NCBI RefSeq assembly: GCF_030815855.1
Contig: NZ_JAUSXG010000001.1
Coordinates: 2,790,001 to 2,854,000 of the forward strand
DNA: 64,000 nucleotides
DNA from: Variovorax paradoxus
GTDB taxonomy: Bacteria > Pseudomonadota > Gammaproteobacteria > Burkholderiales > Burkholderiaceae_C
Direction of reading: 5' to 3'
Under the pieces are notes generated by a model. That model was not told where the DNA came from. It worked only from the letters and a program-made list of their open reading frames with translations, and did no database searches. Numbering within the stretch: position 1 is the first letter of the stretch; each line of letters opens with the position of its first letter. Made by a program: the position numbers and the translations under genes. Positions 39,956 to 49,198 of the stretch are shown here, piece by piece.

Positions 39956-40444
39956 TCAGCGGTAGAGCAGCACCACCGCCCGCGCTTCCATTGCACGGCC
40001 CTCGCCGACGGGACCCAGCTTTTCGGCCGTCTTGGCTTTTACGTTGACCTGATCGGGCGCGAGCCCCAGTGTCTGCGCAATACATTGGCACATCGCCGGA
40101 ATATGCGGCGCCAGCTTGGGCGCCTGCGCGATCACCGTGCTGTCGACATTGCCGATCTCCCAGCCCACCGCACGCACGCGGCGCGCCGCCTCGGCCAGCA
40201 GCGCCGCCGAATCGGCGCCGCGAAACTGTGCATCGGTGTCGGGGAAATGCCGGCCGATGTCGCCCAGGCCCGCCGCGCCGAGCAATGCGTCGGTAATGGC
40301 ATGCAGCAGCACGTCGGCGTCCGAATGCCCCAGCAGGCCCGTGGTGTGCGGCACCTCGACACCGCCCAGGATCAGCTTGCGTCCCGCCACCAGCTGGTGA
40401 ACGTCCCAGCCCTCGCCGACACGAATATGGAACGGTGCCGTCAT
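39956..40444 (-). CDS. ispF: 2-C-methyl-D-erythritol 2,4-cyclodiphosphate synthase
   Basis: IspF forms the cyclic diphosphate MEcPP in the isoprenoid pathway. The 162-residue protein is full length. It has the zinc residues in GEGWDVHQL, the signature [20 protein letters not shown], and [19 protein letters not shown] near the end. Its ATG overlaps the ispD stop by 4 nt (ATGA), so the two are translationally coupled. Confidence 0.98.
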   Translation of the reverse strand: MTAPFHIRVGEGWDVHQLVAGRKLILGGVEVPHTTGLLGHSDADVLLHAITDALLGAAGLGDIGRHFPDTDAQFRGADSAALLAEAARRVRAVGWEIGNVDSTVIAQAPKLAPHIPAMCQCIAQTLGLAPDQVNVKAKTAEKLGPVGEGRAMEARAVVLLYR

Positions 40445-41154
40445 GCCACGGCCTTCTTGCGGCCGAGCAGAACCGCTTCGGCCAGCGCGAAGTCTTCGGG
40501 AAACGTCACCTTGAAATTCTGTGCGCTGCCCGGAACCAGCAGCGGCGAAAGACCGATCGCCTCGATCGCGCCGGCTTCGTCCGTCACCGCATCGCCCGCG
40601 CGTTCCAGCGCATCGAGCAGCATGCCGATGCGGAACATCTGCGGTGTCTGGGCCAGCCACTTGTCGGCGCGGGACAGCGTCTGCGAAACCCGGCTATCGG
40701 CCGAAGACACCTTCAGCGTATCGGCCAACCGGTGCGCCAGCAGGCCGCCGACGGCGTCGTGTTCGCACGCCGCAATCAGCGCCTCGATCTGGCTCGATGT
40801 GACGAGGCAGCGCGCCGCATCGTGCACCAGCACCCAGTCGTGCGCCCCGGCGCCTTTCTGCCGCAACGCGGCCAGGCCGTTGCGCACCGTGGCCGCGCGC
40901 GTGACGCCGCCTACCTGCAGCAGGAACTCGCCCGTCGCCGGAAAACGCGGCAGCGCTGCCTGCACATCGCGATCGTCCGGCGACACCACCACCGCCAAGC
41001 CGGCAAAGCGGCTCGCCAAAGCGCGAAAAGCCTCCACCGTGTGAGCCACCATCGACGCTCCCGCAAGCCGCTGGTATTGCTTGGGCCGGGCACCACCCGC
41101 GCGATGGCCGAAGCCGGCGCAAGGAATCAGCACAAAAAGTCGGGAGGAAGACAT
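40441..41154 (-). CDS. ispD: 2-C-methyl-D-erythritol 4-phosphate cytidylyltransferase
   Basis: IspD activates MEP with CTP. The 237-residue protein has the nucleotide-binding [20 protein letters not shown] near the N-terminus, with [16 protein letters not shown] and [17 protein letters not shown] later. The ATG at 41154 ([11 protein letters not shown]) fits the family; a longer reading to 41253 has no conserved sequence. It is divergent from mfd. Confidence 0.97.
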   Translation of the reverse strand: MSSSRLFVLIPCAGFGHRAGGARPKQYQRLAGASMVAHTVEAFRALASRFAGLAVVVSPDDRDVQAALPRFPATGEFLLQVGGVTRAATVRNGLAALRQKGAGAHDWVLVHDAARCLVTSSQIEALIAACEHDAVGGLLAHRLADTLKVSSADSRVSQTLSRADKWLAQTPQMFRIGMLLDALERAGDAVTDEAGAIEAIGLSPLLVPGSAQNFKVTFPEDFALAEAVLLGRKKAVA

Positions 41155-41198
41155 GGGTCCGGCACCGGCAACGGCCGGCAAGCGAATAAGGGGCCGCC

Positions 41199-41208
41199 AT
41201 TCTAGAAT
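41199..41208. promoter_or_regulatory. Palindromic -10 shared by ispD and mfd (candidate)
   Basis: ATTCTAGAAT reads TAGAAT, a fair -10 hexamer, on both strands. It is 45 bp from the ispD ATG and 60 bp from the mfd ATG. Neither direction shows a convincing -35, so this is only a candidate. Confidence 0.3.
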
Positions 41209-41219
41209 CGACCGCTTCA

Positions 41220-41245
41220 CACCCCTCGCCAGCTGACGCGGGGTG
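41220..41245 (+). promoter_or_regulatory. Hairpin in the mfd leader
   Basis: CACCCC (41220-41225) pairs with GGGGTG (41240-41245), with two more inner CG pairs, closing a 6-nt loop. It ends 22 nt before the mfd ATG. It has no adequate U run to be a terminator; a translational role is conceivable. Confidence 0.35.
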
Positions 41246-41267
41246 TTCTGCATTTTTAAAGCGTTCC

Positions 41268-44200
41268 ATGGACCTCCCCCACCTCACGGCGGGCAAGCGA
41301 TTCACGCTGCCGCGTCCTCCCTTGTCGGCCGACGCCTTGCTGCTGGCGCAACTGGGCATGCGCGAGAAGGCTGCCGGCCGCGCCACCGCCGTGTTCACGG
41401 CGGACGCCAACGACGCCCAGCGCCTGATCGACGAAATGGCTTTCTTCGCGCCGGACCTGCGCTGCGCCCTGTTCCCTGATTGGGAGACGCTCCCCTACGA
41501 CAGCTTTTCTCCCCACCAGGACCTGATCAGCGAGCGGCTCGCCACGCTCTGGCGCATCAGCCAGAAAGAAGCCGACGTGGTGCTGGTGCCCGCCACCACA
41601 GCGCTCTACAGGCTCGCACCGCCGGCTTTCCTGGCCGGCTACACCTTCCACTTCAAGGCCAAGCAGAAGCTCGAGGAGTCGAAGCTCAAGGCCCAGCTCA
41701 CGCTGGCCGGCTACAGCCATGTGACGCAGGTGGTGAGCCCCGGCGAATATGCGGTACGCGGCGGCCTGATCGACCTGTTTCCCATGGGTTCGCTGGTGCC
41801 GTTTCGCGTCGACCTGTTCGACGACGAGATCGACTCGATCCGCACCTTCGACCCCGACACCCAGCGCAGCCTCTATCCCGTGCCCGAGGTGCGGCTGCTG
41901 CCGGGGCGCGAGTTCCCGATGGACGACGACGCCCGCGCGCGCTTTCGCAGCCGCTGGCGCGAACTGCTCGAAGGCGACCCCACCAAGAGCCGCATCTACA
42001 AGGACATGGGTAACGGCGTCGCCACCGCCGGCATCGAGTACTACCTGCCGCTGTTCTTCGACGAGACGGCCACGGTGTTCGATTACTTCGGCCCGGATGC
42101 CACCGTGGTGCTGCACGGCGACCTCGAGCCGGCGTTCCAGCATTTCTGGCAGGACACGAACGAGCGCTATCGCCTGGTGCGCGGCGACCCCGAGCGGCCG
42201 GCGCTGCCGCCGGAGGCGCTGTTCCTCAACGCCGAGCAGTTCTACCAGCGCGCCAAGCCGCATGCGCAGCTTGCAATTCGTGGAAATGCAGGTGGCGACA
42301 TCGCCACCGACACGCCCTACGCCGAGTTCGACAGGCTCCCGCCCTTCGCCGTGGTGCGCGGCGCGGAAGACCCGCTGGTCGGCCTCAAGGCCCACATTGC
42401 CGCCACGCCGCACCGCGTGCTGCTGATTGCCGAAAGCGAAGGCCGGCGCGAGAGCCTGCTCGACTTCCTGCGCGCGAGCGGCGTGAGCCCGCCGGCTTTC
42501 GACTCGCTGGCCGAGTTCGAGGCCTCGACGGACGAAAAAATTGGCATCGCCACTGCCGCGCTGGCCTCGGGCTTCGCGTGGCGCGAACAGGGCATCGACC
42601 TCGTCACCGAGACCGAGCTGTTCGCCACCGCGCCCACCACGCGCCGCCGCAACAAGAAGCAAGAACAGGTCAGCGACGTCGAGGCGCTGATCAAAGACCT
42701 TTCCGAGCTCAACGTCGGCGACCCGGTGGTCCACACCGCGCACGGCATCGGCCGCTACCGCGGTCTGATGCACATGGACCTGGGCCAGGGCGTGGATGCC
42801 GAAGGCAAGCCGCTGCTGCAGGAAATGCTGCACCTGGAATACGCCGACAAGGCCACGCTCTACGTGCCCGTGTCGCAGCTGCACCAGATCAGCCGCTACA
42901 CCGGCGTGAGCGCCGACGAGGCGCCGCTGCACCGGCTGGGCTCCGGCCAGTGGGAGAAAGCCAAGCGCAAGGCCGCCGAACAGGTGCGCGACTCGGCCGC
43001 CGAGCTGCTCAACATCTATGCCCGCCGCGCCGCACGCGAAGGCCATGCCTTCCGCTACTCGGCCGCCGACTACGAGGTGTTCGCCAACGACTTCGGCTTC
43101 CAGGAAACGGCCGACCAGAAAGCCGCGATCCACGCCGTGGTGCAGGACATGATCTCGCCGCAGCCGATGGACCGCCTGGTCTGCGGCGACGTGGGTTTCG
43201 GCAAGACCGAGGTCGCGCTGCGCGCCGCGTTCATCGCGATCACGGGCGGCAAGCAGGTGGCGTTTCTCGCGCCCACCACGCTGCTCGCCGAGCAGCACTA
43301 CCAGACGCTGGTCGACCGCTTCGCCAAGTGGCCGGTCAAGGTGGCCGAGATGAGCCGCTTCCGTTCGGCCAAGGAAATCACCACGGCGGCCAAGGGCCTG
43401 GCCGAGGGCACGGTCGACGTCGTGGTCGGCACGCACAAGCTGCTCTCGCCGTCGATCAAGTTCAAGAACCTGGGCCTGCTCATCATCGACGAGGAGCACC
43501 GCTTCGGCGTGCGCCACAAGGAAGCGATGAAGGCGATGCGCGCCGAGGTCGACGTGCTCACCCTCACCGCCACGCCCATTCCACGCACCCTGGGCATGGC
43601 GCTCGAAGGCCTGCGCGACCTGAGCGTGATCGCTACCGCGCCGCAGCGGCGCCTCGCCATCAAGACCTTCGTGCGCAACGAAGGCACGGGCGTGATCCGC
43701 GAAGCCGTGCTGCGCGAGCTGAAGCGCGGCGGGCAGGTCTACTTCCTGCACAACGAGGTCGAGACCATCGAGAACCGGCGGCAGAAGCTCGAAGAGATTC
43801 TTCCCGAAGCGCGCATTGCCGTGGCCCACGGCCAGATGCCCGAGCGCGAACTGGAACGCGTGATGCGCGACTTCGTGGCGCAGCGCTACAACCTGTTGCT
43901 GTGCTCGACCATCATCGAGACCGGCATCGACGTGCCGACCGCCAACACCATCGTGATGAGCCGCGCCGACAAGTTCGGCCTGGCGCAGCTGCACCAGCTG
44001 CGCGGCCGCGTCGGGCGCTCTCACCACCAGGCCTATGCGTACCTGATGGTGCCCGACACCGAGGGCCTCACCAAGCAGGCGGCGCAGCGGCTCGACGCCA
44101 TCCAGCAGATGGAAGAGCTGGGCTCGGGCTTCTACCTCGCGATGCACGACCTCGAAATCCGCGGCACCGGCGAAGTGCTCGGCGAGAACCAGAGCGGCAA

Positions 44201-44762
44201 CATGATGGAGATCGGCTTCCAGCTCTACAACGAGATGCTGAGCGAAGCCGTGCGCGCGCTCAAGGCCGGGCAGGAGCCCGACCTGCTCGCGCCGCTGTCG
44301 GTCACCACCGAGATCAACCTGCACGCCCCCGCCCTGCTGCCCGACGACTACTGCGGCGACGTCCACCTGCGCCTCTCGTTCTACAAGAAGCTGGCCACCG
44401 CGAAGACGCCCGACCAGATCGACACGCTGCTCGAAGAAATCGTCGACCGCTTCGGCAAGCTGCCGCCACAGGCGCAGACGCTGATCGACACGCACCGGCT
44501 GCGTGTGCTGGCGCGGCCTTATGGCGTGGTCAAGGTCGACGCGGCGCCGGGCATCATCAACATCACCTTCAAGAAGGACGCACCGGTCGACGGCATGGCC
44601 ATCATCCAGCTGGTGCAGAAGAACAGGCACATCAAGCTTGCAGGCAACGAAAAGCTTCGCATCGAACGCGAACTCAAGGAGCCGAAAGACCGCGCACAGA
44701 TGGTGCGCGACGTGCTGCGCAGCCTCGGTCAACCCCTCGTCAAGGAAATCGCCCCCGCATGA
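41268..44762 (+). CDS. mfd: Transcription-repair coupling factor Mfd
   Basis: Mfd removes RNA polymerase stalled at lesions and recruits UvrA. The 1,164-residue protein has the UvrB-like N-terminal part (LFPDWETLPYDSFSPHQDLI). The RNA-polymerase-interacting domain (GDPVVHTAHGIGRYRGLM) is near 490. The RecG-like motor has Walker A GDVGFGKT, Walker B LLIIDEEHRFGV and TATPIPRTL. A C-terminal UvrA-masking domain ends the protein. The stop overlaps the serB ATG (ATGA). Confidence 0.98.
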   Translation: MDLPHLTAGKRFTLPRPPLSADALLLAQLGMREKAAGRATAVFTADANDAQRLIDEMAFFAPDLRCALFPDWETLPYDSFSPHQDLISERLATLWRISQKEADVVLVPATTALYRLAPPAFLAGYTFHFKAKQKLEESKLKAQLTLAGYSHVTQVVSPGEYAVRGGLIDLFPMGSLVPFRVDLFDDEIDSIRTFDPDTQRSLYPVPEVRLLPGREFPMDDDARARFRSRWRELLEGDPTKSRIYKDMGNGVATAGIEYYLPLFFDETATVFDYFGPDATVVLHGDLEPAFQHFWQDTNERYRLVRGDPERPALPPEALFLNAEQFYQRAKPHAQLAIRGNAGGDIATDTPYAEFDRLPPFAVVRGAEDPLVGLKAHIAATPHRVLLIAESEGRRESLLDFLRASGVSPPAFDSLAEFEASTDEKIGIATAALASGFAWREQGIDLVTETELFATAPTTRRRNKKQEQVSDVEALIKDLSELNVGDPVVHTAHGIGRYRGLMHMDLGQGVDAEGKPLLQEMLHLEYADKATLYVPVSQLHQISRYTGVSADEAPLHRLGSGQWEKAKRKAAEQVRDSAAELLNIYARRAAREGHAFRYSAADYEVFANDFGFQETADQKAAIHAVVQDMISPQPMDRLVCGDVGFGKTEVALRAAFIAITGGKQVAFLAPTTLLAEQHYQTLVDRFAKWPVKVAEMSRFRSAKEITTAAKGLAEGTVDVVVGTHKLLSPSIKFKNLGLLIIDEEHRFGVRHKEAMKAMRAEVDVLTLTATPIPRTLGMALEGLRDLSVIATAPQRRLAIKTFVRNEGTGVIREAVLRELKRGGQVYFLHNEVETIENRRQKLEEILPEARIAVAHGQMPERELERVMRDFVAQRYNLLLCSTIIETGIDVPTANTIVMSRADKFGLAQLHQLRGRVGRSHHQAYAYLMVPDTEGLTKQAAQRLDAIQQMEELGSGFYLAMHDLEIRGTGEVLGENQSGNMMEIGFQLYNEMLSEAVRALKAGQEPDLLAPLSVTTEINLHAPALLPDDYCGDVHLRLSFYKKLATAKTPDQIDTLLEEIVDRFGKLPPQAQTLIDTHRLRVLARPYGVVKVDAAPGIINITFKKDAPVDGMAIIQLVQKNRHIKLAGNEKLRIERELKEPKDRAQMVRDVLRSLGQPLVKEIAPA

Positions 44763-45472
44763 GCGCTACAGAATTCTCCCCCGGTCTCGTGATCCAGCGC
44801 GTGAAGCCGCCGCTGGCGCTGGCCGATTTCAAGCTGATCGCGTTCGACATGGACTCGACGCTGATCAACATCGAATGCATCGACGAAATTGCCGATGCGG
44901 TCGGCAAGAAGGCCGAGGTGGCGGCGATCACAGAAGCCACGATGCGCGGCGAGATCAAGGACTTCAAGGAAAGCCTGCGGCGCCGCGTGGCACTGCTGCA
45001 GGGCGTGCCGGTCGACGCGCTGCAGCAGGTGTATGACGAGCGGCTGAAGCTCAACCCGGGCGCAGCCGAACTGGTCGCGGCCTGCAAGGCGGCGGGCCTC
45101 AAGGTGCTGCTCGTCTCGGGCGGCTTCACGTTCTTTGCCAACCGCGTGAAAGACCGCCTGGGCATCGACTTCGCGCGCTCCAACCTGCTCGGCGAAGCCG
45201 ATGGCCAGCTCACGGGCCATGTGGTGCAGCAAAGCTGGGGCGACATCTGCGACGGCGCCGAGAAGCGCCGCACGCTGCTCGAAGTCGCGTCCCTCATGGG
45301 CATTTCGCCGCAGGAAACCATTGCCGTAGGCGACGGTGCGAACGACCTGCCGATGATGGGCGAAGCCGGCCTTTCAGTGGCCTACCACGCCAAGCCGAAG
45401 GTGCGCGAACAGGCCATGGTCGCCATCAACGAAGGCGGCCTCGACCGCTTGCTGGAGATCCTCAAAAAATGA
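44759..45472 (+). CDS. serB: Phosphoserine phosphatase
   Basis: SerB is the last enzyme of serine synthesis. The 237-residue HAD-family protein has the nucleophile Asp30 and Asp32 in FDMDSTLI, then INIECIDEIAD, the Ser motif VSGGFTFFA and the final acidic motif VGDGANDLPMM. The N-terminal ACT extension of E. coli SerB is absent. It overlaps mfd and the next gene by 4 nt each, so all three form one operon. Confidence 0.96.
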   Translation: MSATEFSPGLVIQRVKPPLALADFKLIAFDMDSTLINIECIDEIADAVGKKAEVAAITEATMRGEIKDFKESLRRRVALLQGVPVDALQQVYDERLKLNPGAAELVAACKAAGLKVLLVSGGFTFFANRVKDRLGIDFARSNLLGEADGQLTGHVVQQSWGDICDGAEKRRTLLEVASLMGISPQETIAVGDGANDLPMMGEAGLSVAYHAKPKVREQAMVAINEGGLDRLLEILKK

Positions 45473-46533
45473 CCGACACCGCCCCGCTCTACAGCGCAGA
45501 CGCACTCAGGGACTACGCCAGCGCGTTGCTGCAAAAGGCCGGCCTCGCCGCATCGATGGCCGACAGCGTCGCCCGCACGCTGGTCGAGGGCGACCTGCTG
45601 GGCCATGACACGCACGGGCTCGCGCTGCTGGCCGGCTACGTGAAGGAAATCGAATCGGGCGGCATGGCGCATGACGGCGCCCCCGAGGTGCTCTCGGACC
45701 GCCCGGCCGCCGTGCTCTGGGACGGCAAGCGCCTGCCCGGCCCCTGGCTCATGGACCAGGGCCTGGACCTGCTGCTGCCGCGTGCGCGCGAACTCGGAAC
45801 CGCCTCGCTCGTGATCCGGCGCAGCCATCACATCGCCTGCCTCGCGGTCTACATGCTGCGCGCGCTGCAGGAAGACATGCTGATGCTGCTCGCCTGCTCC
45901 GACCCCAACACGGCCAGTGTCGCGCCTTTCGGCGGCACGCAGGCGGTGTTCACGCCGAATCCGCTGGCCATGGGCTTTCCGCTGTCGCAGGGCGGCGTGA
46001 TGGTCGACATCTCGGCCTCCATCACCACCAACGGCATGAGCAACCGCAAGCGCGCAGCCGGCGAGACCTTTGCCGAAGAGTGGCTGATCGACGCCGAGGG
46101 CAAGCCTTCGAACAACCCGCAGGTGCTGTTCGACCAGCCGCCCGGCACGCTGCTGCCGGTCGGAGGCTTGAGCCATGGCCACAAGGGCTATGGCATGGCA
46201 CTGCTGGTCGAGACGCTGACGGCCGGGCTCGCGGGCCATGGCCGTGCCGATCCGCCCGAGGGCTGGGGTGCGACCGTGCACATCACGCTGCATGACCTGC
46301 ACGCGTTCGGCGGCAAGGAAGCGTTCCTGCGCCAGATGGACCATGTGGCCGCGCGGTGCCGCGACAACACGCCCATCGATTCCGCGAAGCCGGTGCGCCT
46401 GCCGGGTGAAGGCGGCTTGAAACGCCGCGATGCGCAGTCGAAGAACGGGGTGCGGCTGCACCCCTCGATTGCGCGTGCGCTGCACGATGTGGAGCAGCGC
46501 TACGGGCTGCAACTCGCGCAGGCGCTGATCTGA
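45469..46533 (+). CDS. Ldh2 family malate/L-lactate-type dehydrogenase
   Basis: The 354-residue NAD(P)-dependent 2-hydroxyacid dehydrogenase is of the Ldh2/MDH2 fold, unrelated to classical LDH. Conserved segments are VEGDLLGHDTHGLALLAGYV, IRRSHHIACLAVYM, PNPLAMGFP and LSHGHKGYGMALLVETLTA. Family substrates include malate, lactate, ureidoglycolate and 2,3-diketogulonate, so the true one is open. Its link to serB by an ATGA overlap hints at hydroxy acid or serine metabolism, but this is inference. Confidence 0.88.
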   Translation: MTDTAPLYSADALRDYASALLQKAGLAASMADSVARTLVEGDLLGHDTHGLALLAGYVKEIESGGMAHDGAPEVLSDRPAAVLWDGKRLPGPWLMDQGLDLLLPRARELGTASLVIRRSHHIACLAVYMLRALQEDMLMLLACSDPNTASVAPFGGTQAVFTPNPLAMGFPLSQGGVMVDISASITTNGMSNRKRAAGETFAEEWLIDAEGKPSNNPQVLFDQPPGTLLPVGGLSHGHKGYGMALLVETLTAGLAGHGRADPPEGWGATVHITLHDLHAFGGKEAFLRQMDHVAARCRDNTPIDSAKPVRLPGEGGLKRRDAQSKNGVRLHPSIARALHDVEQRYGLQLAQALI

Positions 46534-46549
46534 GAAGACTGAAAAGAGG

Positions 46550-46873
46550 CTAGATTTCCTCGGGCGGTTCTTCCGCCCGCTCCCCGGCCGGGCGCGGTGT
46601 GCGCTTGCCGGGCCTGGCCAGGATCTCGACATAGAACTGCTTGCCGGCCTCTTTGACGACGCCGTCGATCAGGCCCGTGATGGCCGACAGGTGCACGGCT
46701 TCGGCCGTTTCCGCCGAGGTGCCGAACTTGCAATCGAAGTCCCAGAAGTCGCTGCCCTCGGGCAGAACGCGCCGGCGCTCGCGCTTGATGTACTTGCGAA
46801 TCTCGTGCTTGATGGCTTCGAGGAGTCGGTCGGGGTGCTTGCCCTCGACCTGAAGCTGAAAGGTTTTTCTCAT
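46550..46873 (-). CDS. DUF6172-like small protein
   Basis: The 107-residue protein begins MRKTFQLQVEGKHPDRLLEA and has a basic helix (IKHEIRKYIKRERRR at about 21-35), then FWDFDCKFG and AVHLSAITGLIDGVVKEAGK. The C-terminus is Pro/Glu-rich. I assign it to DUF6172 from memory of similar sequences. The function is unknown. It converges on the Ldh2 gene and is divergent from the next small gene across 64 bp. Confidence 0.72.
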   Translation of the reverse strand: MRKTFQLQVEGKHPDRLLEAIKHEIRKYIKRERRRVLPEGSDFWDFDCKFGTSAETAEAVHLSAITGLIDGVVKEAGKQFYVEILARPGKRTPRPAGERAEEPPEEI

Positions 46874-46937
46874 GGGTGATCCTAACGCGCCGCGCTGTGT
46901 ACAGTCGGCGGTTCAATTGAAAGCAGGTGAAGACAAC

Positions 46938-47165
46938 ATGGCGCGCGCAAACGACTGGGCAAGCAAGGTAATGGCATTGGTCAACGGCGGCAACGCATCG
47001 GCGGCCATCGCGCAGATCAAGGTCGCGCCCTCGGTCAAGGACCTGAAGGCGCTCCAGACCATCATGACGCTATCGAAAATGAAAGGCCGCTATCCGAACG
47101 TGGATGCGGCCATTGCGGACAACCTGGCGCTGCTGGCGGCGCCCCGCCTGCACCGCTCGCCCTGA
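46938..47165 (+). CDS. Hypothetical protein, 75 residues
   Basis: The ATG at 46938 gives MARANDWASKVMALVNGGNA and a mostly helical protein with VAPSVKDLKALQTIMTLSKM and KGRYPNVDAAIADNLALLA. No signal peptide or known motif is seen. AGGTGA lies 10 nt upstream as ribosome binding site. An in-frame upstream ATG would begin in the divergent promoter region. It stops 4 nt before the convergent aminotransferase stop. Confidence 0.65.
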   Translation: MARANDWASKVMALVNGGNASAAIAQIKVAPSVKDLKALQTIMTLSKMKGRYPNVDAAIADNLALLAAPRLHRSP

Positions 47166-47169
47166 AGCT

Positions 47170-48357
47170 TCACAGGGCTTGGCCGAGGCGCTTCACGCCT
47201 TCTTCGATCTTGGCCACGTCGGCCGTCGCAAAGCTCAGCCGCAGCGTCGCCATGTCGGGCTTCTCGGCATAGAACGGCGCACCGGGCACGAAGGCCACGA
47301 GCTGCTCGATGGCGCGCTTGGCCAGTTCGCTCGCATCTGCCAGCTTGCCGTTGGCACCCGTGAGGCGGGCCCAGAAGAACAGGCCGCCCTGCGGCTGGGT
47401 GAAGCTCACCGCATCACCCAGTTCGCGCTTCAGCGCCGCGCCCATGGCCTGCGCGCGCTGGCCGTACACCTCGCGCACATGCGCCAGCGTGCCCGGCATG
47501 CGCCCGCTCTTGAGGTACTGCGCGGCGGTGGCCTGGGCAAAGGTGCTGGTGTGCGCATCGCTGAACTGCTTGCACATCGTGGCCTTGGCCAGCAGCTCGG
47601 CCGGCGCGATCATCCAGCCGATGCGCAGGCCCGGGCTCAGCACCTTGCTGAGGCTGCCGCAGTGCGCGAGCAGCTCGCGGCTGCCCGGCACGTCCTTGGC
47701 TAAAGCCAGGATCGAGGGCGGCGGCGCTTCGCCGAAGTAGAGGTCGCCGTAGGGGTCGTCCTCGACGATCAGCGTCTGGTACTTGACGGCCAGTTCGAGC
47801 ACCTTCTTGCGGCGCTCCAGCGCCAGCATGGCACCGCTCGGGTTGCCGAAGGTGGGAATCAGGTAGACGAACTTGGGCTTGTGCTCGGCGATGAGCTTTT
47901 CGAGCTCGTCGGTCTTCACGCCGTTGGCGTCGATGGGGGCGCTGATGAGCTGCGCGCCGTACAGGCGAAAGCACTGGATGGTGGCCAGGAAGGTCGGGCC
48001 TTCGACGATCACCTTGTCGCCGGGCGAGATCATGGTCTTGCCCAACAGGTCGAGCGCCTGCTGGCTGCCGGTGGTGACGATCAGGCCGCCCGGGTCCACG
48101 TCCACGCCCTTGGTCTTCATGAAGGAACTGAGCTGGCTGCGCAGCGGCTCGTAGCCTTCGGTGGCGCCGTATTGCAATGCGCCGCCGGGCTCCTCGGTGA
48201 GCGCCTTCTGGCTCGCCTCCTTCAGGCCCTCGACATCGAACATGGCGCTGTCGGGAAACCCGCCCGCAAAGCTGATGATGCCGGGCTTGCCCAAGAGCTT
48301 GAAGAGCTCGCGGATGGCGGAGGTTTCGACGTTGTCGAGGCGGGAAGCGAATTGCAT
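47170..48357 (-). CDS. PLP-dependent aminotransferase, class I (2-aminoadipate type)
   Basis: The 395-residue fold-type I enzyme is closest to the MocR-like/LysN group that transaminates aromatic, aminoadipate or branched amino acids. Seen are PGIISFAGGFPDSAMFD, TTGSQQALDLLGK, YLIPTFGNPSGAML, EDDPYGDLYF, and the Schiff-base Lys in GSLSKVLSPGLRIGWM. No fused HTH domain is present. The ATG at 48357 (MQFASRLDNVETS) fits the family. The substrate cannot be fixed. Confidence 0.9.
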   Translation of the reverse strand: MQFASRLDNVETSAIRELFKLLGKPGIISFAGGFPDSAMFDVEGLKEASQKALTEEPGGALQYGATEGYEPLRSQLSSFMKTKGVDVDPGGLIVTTGSQQALDLLGKTMISPGDKVIVEGPTFLATIQCFRLYGAQLISAPIDANGVKTDELEKLIAEHKPKFVYLIPTFGNPSGAMLALERRKKVLELAVKYQTLIVEDDPYGDLYFGEAPPPSILALAKDVPGSRELLAHCGSLSKVLSPGLRIGWMIAPAELLAKATMCKQFSDAHTSTFAQATAAQYLKSGRMPGTLAHVREVYGQRAQAMGAALKRELGDAVSFTQPQGGLFFWARLTGANGKLADASELAKRAIEQLVAFVPGAPFYAEKPDMATLRLSFATADVAKIEEGVKRLGQAL

Positions 48358-48498
48358 GGGAGGTCTCACTTTCTGAGGCGCTATTGTGGCGAAAGCCGCG
48401 GGCAATAAAGCTGCGTAAGGCCATCGGCTTTCAACGATATATTGCGCCTATCGCCGCCCTGCCTCGCATGGCAGGCGGGCGCCGCGCCTCCAGACCCC

Positions 48499-49146
48499 AT
48501 GAAAAAAGACAACATTCCCCTCTTCTTCGCCACGCTGCAGGCGGCCAACCCCACCCCTGAAACCGAACTCGAATACGCCACGCCCTTCGAACTGCTGGCC
48601 GCCGTGCTGCTTTCCGCGCAAGCCACTGACGTGGGCGTGAACAAGGCCACGCGCAAGCTGTTTCCGGTGGCGAACACGCCGCAGGCGATCCTCCGGCTGG
48701 GCGTGGAGGGCCTCGAGGAATACATCAAGACCATCGGGCTCTACCGCAGCAAGGCCAAGCACCTGATCGCGACCTGCCGCATTCTTGTGGAGCAGCATGG
48801 CGGCGAAGTGCCGCGCACGCGCGCCGAGCTCGAGGCGCTGCCGGGGGTCGGCCGCAAGACCGCCAACGTGGTGCTCAACGTGGCGTTCGGCGAGGCGACG
48901 ATTGCGGTCGACACGCACATCTTTCGCGTCGGCAACCGCACAGGGCTCGCGCCGGGCAAGACGCCGCTCGAAGTGGAACTCAAGCTCGAGAAGCGGGTGC
49001 CCTTCGAGTTCCGCTTGCATGCGCACCACTGGCTCATCTTGCATGGGCGTTATATCTGCGTGGCACGCACGCCGAAGTGCTGGGAATGCGCGGTGGCACC
49101 GTACTGCGACTACAAGCCCAAGACGCCGCGGCCCAAGTCGGCCTGA
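48499..49146 (+). CDS. nth: Endonuclease III
   Basis: Nth is a DNA glycosylase/AP lyase for oxidised pyrimidines. The 215-residue protein has the helix-hairpin-helix LPGVGRKTANVVLNVAFG with catalytic Lys120, and Asp138 in VDTHIFRVGNR. The 4Fe-4S cluster is formed by Cys187, Cys194, Cys197 and Cys203, the same spacing as E. coli. The ATG at 48499 was chosen for family length. Confidence 0.98.
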   Translation: MKKDNIPLFFATLQAANPTPETELEYATPFELLAAVLLSAQATDVGVNKATRKLFPVANTPQAILRLGVEGLEEYIKTIGLYRSKAKHLIATCRILVEQHGGEVPRTRAELEALPGVGRKTANVVLNVAFGEATIAVDTHIFRVGNRTGLAPGKTPLEVELKLEKRVPFEFRLHAHHWLILHGRYICVARTPKCWECAVAPYCDYKPKTPRPKSA

Positions 49147-49149
49147 AGC

Positions 49150-49197
49150 GGGCCTGTTCTCCGCCCTGTTCTCGGGCCTGTTCTCGGGCCTGTTCCG
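49150..49197. repeat. Four tandem 12-bp repeats after nth
   Basis: The units are GGGCCTGTTCTC, CGCCCTGTTCTC, GGGCCTGTTCTC and GGGCCTGTTCCG, with no spacer. The array fills the whole gap between the nth stop (49146) and the stop of the convergent dehydrogenase (49199). The 12-bp period keeps any reading frame and is prone to slippage. Confidence 0.9.
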
Positions 49198-49198
49198 G

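Noticed and set aside
41256..44732. 1,158-codon open frame opposite mfd
   Set aside because: Antisense to a clear Mfd protein; composition is that of a shadow frame.
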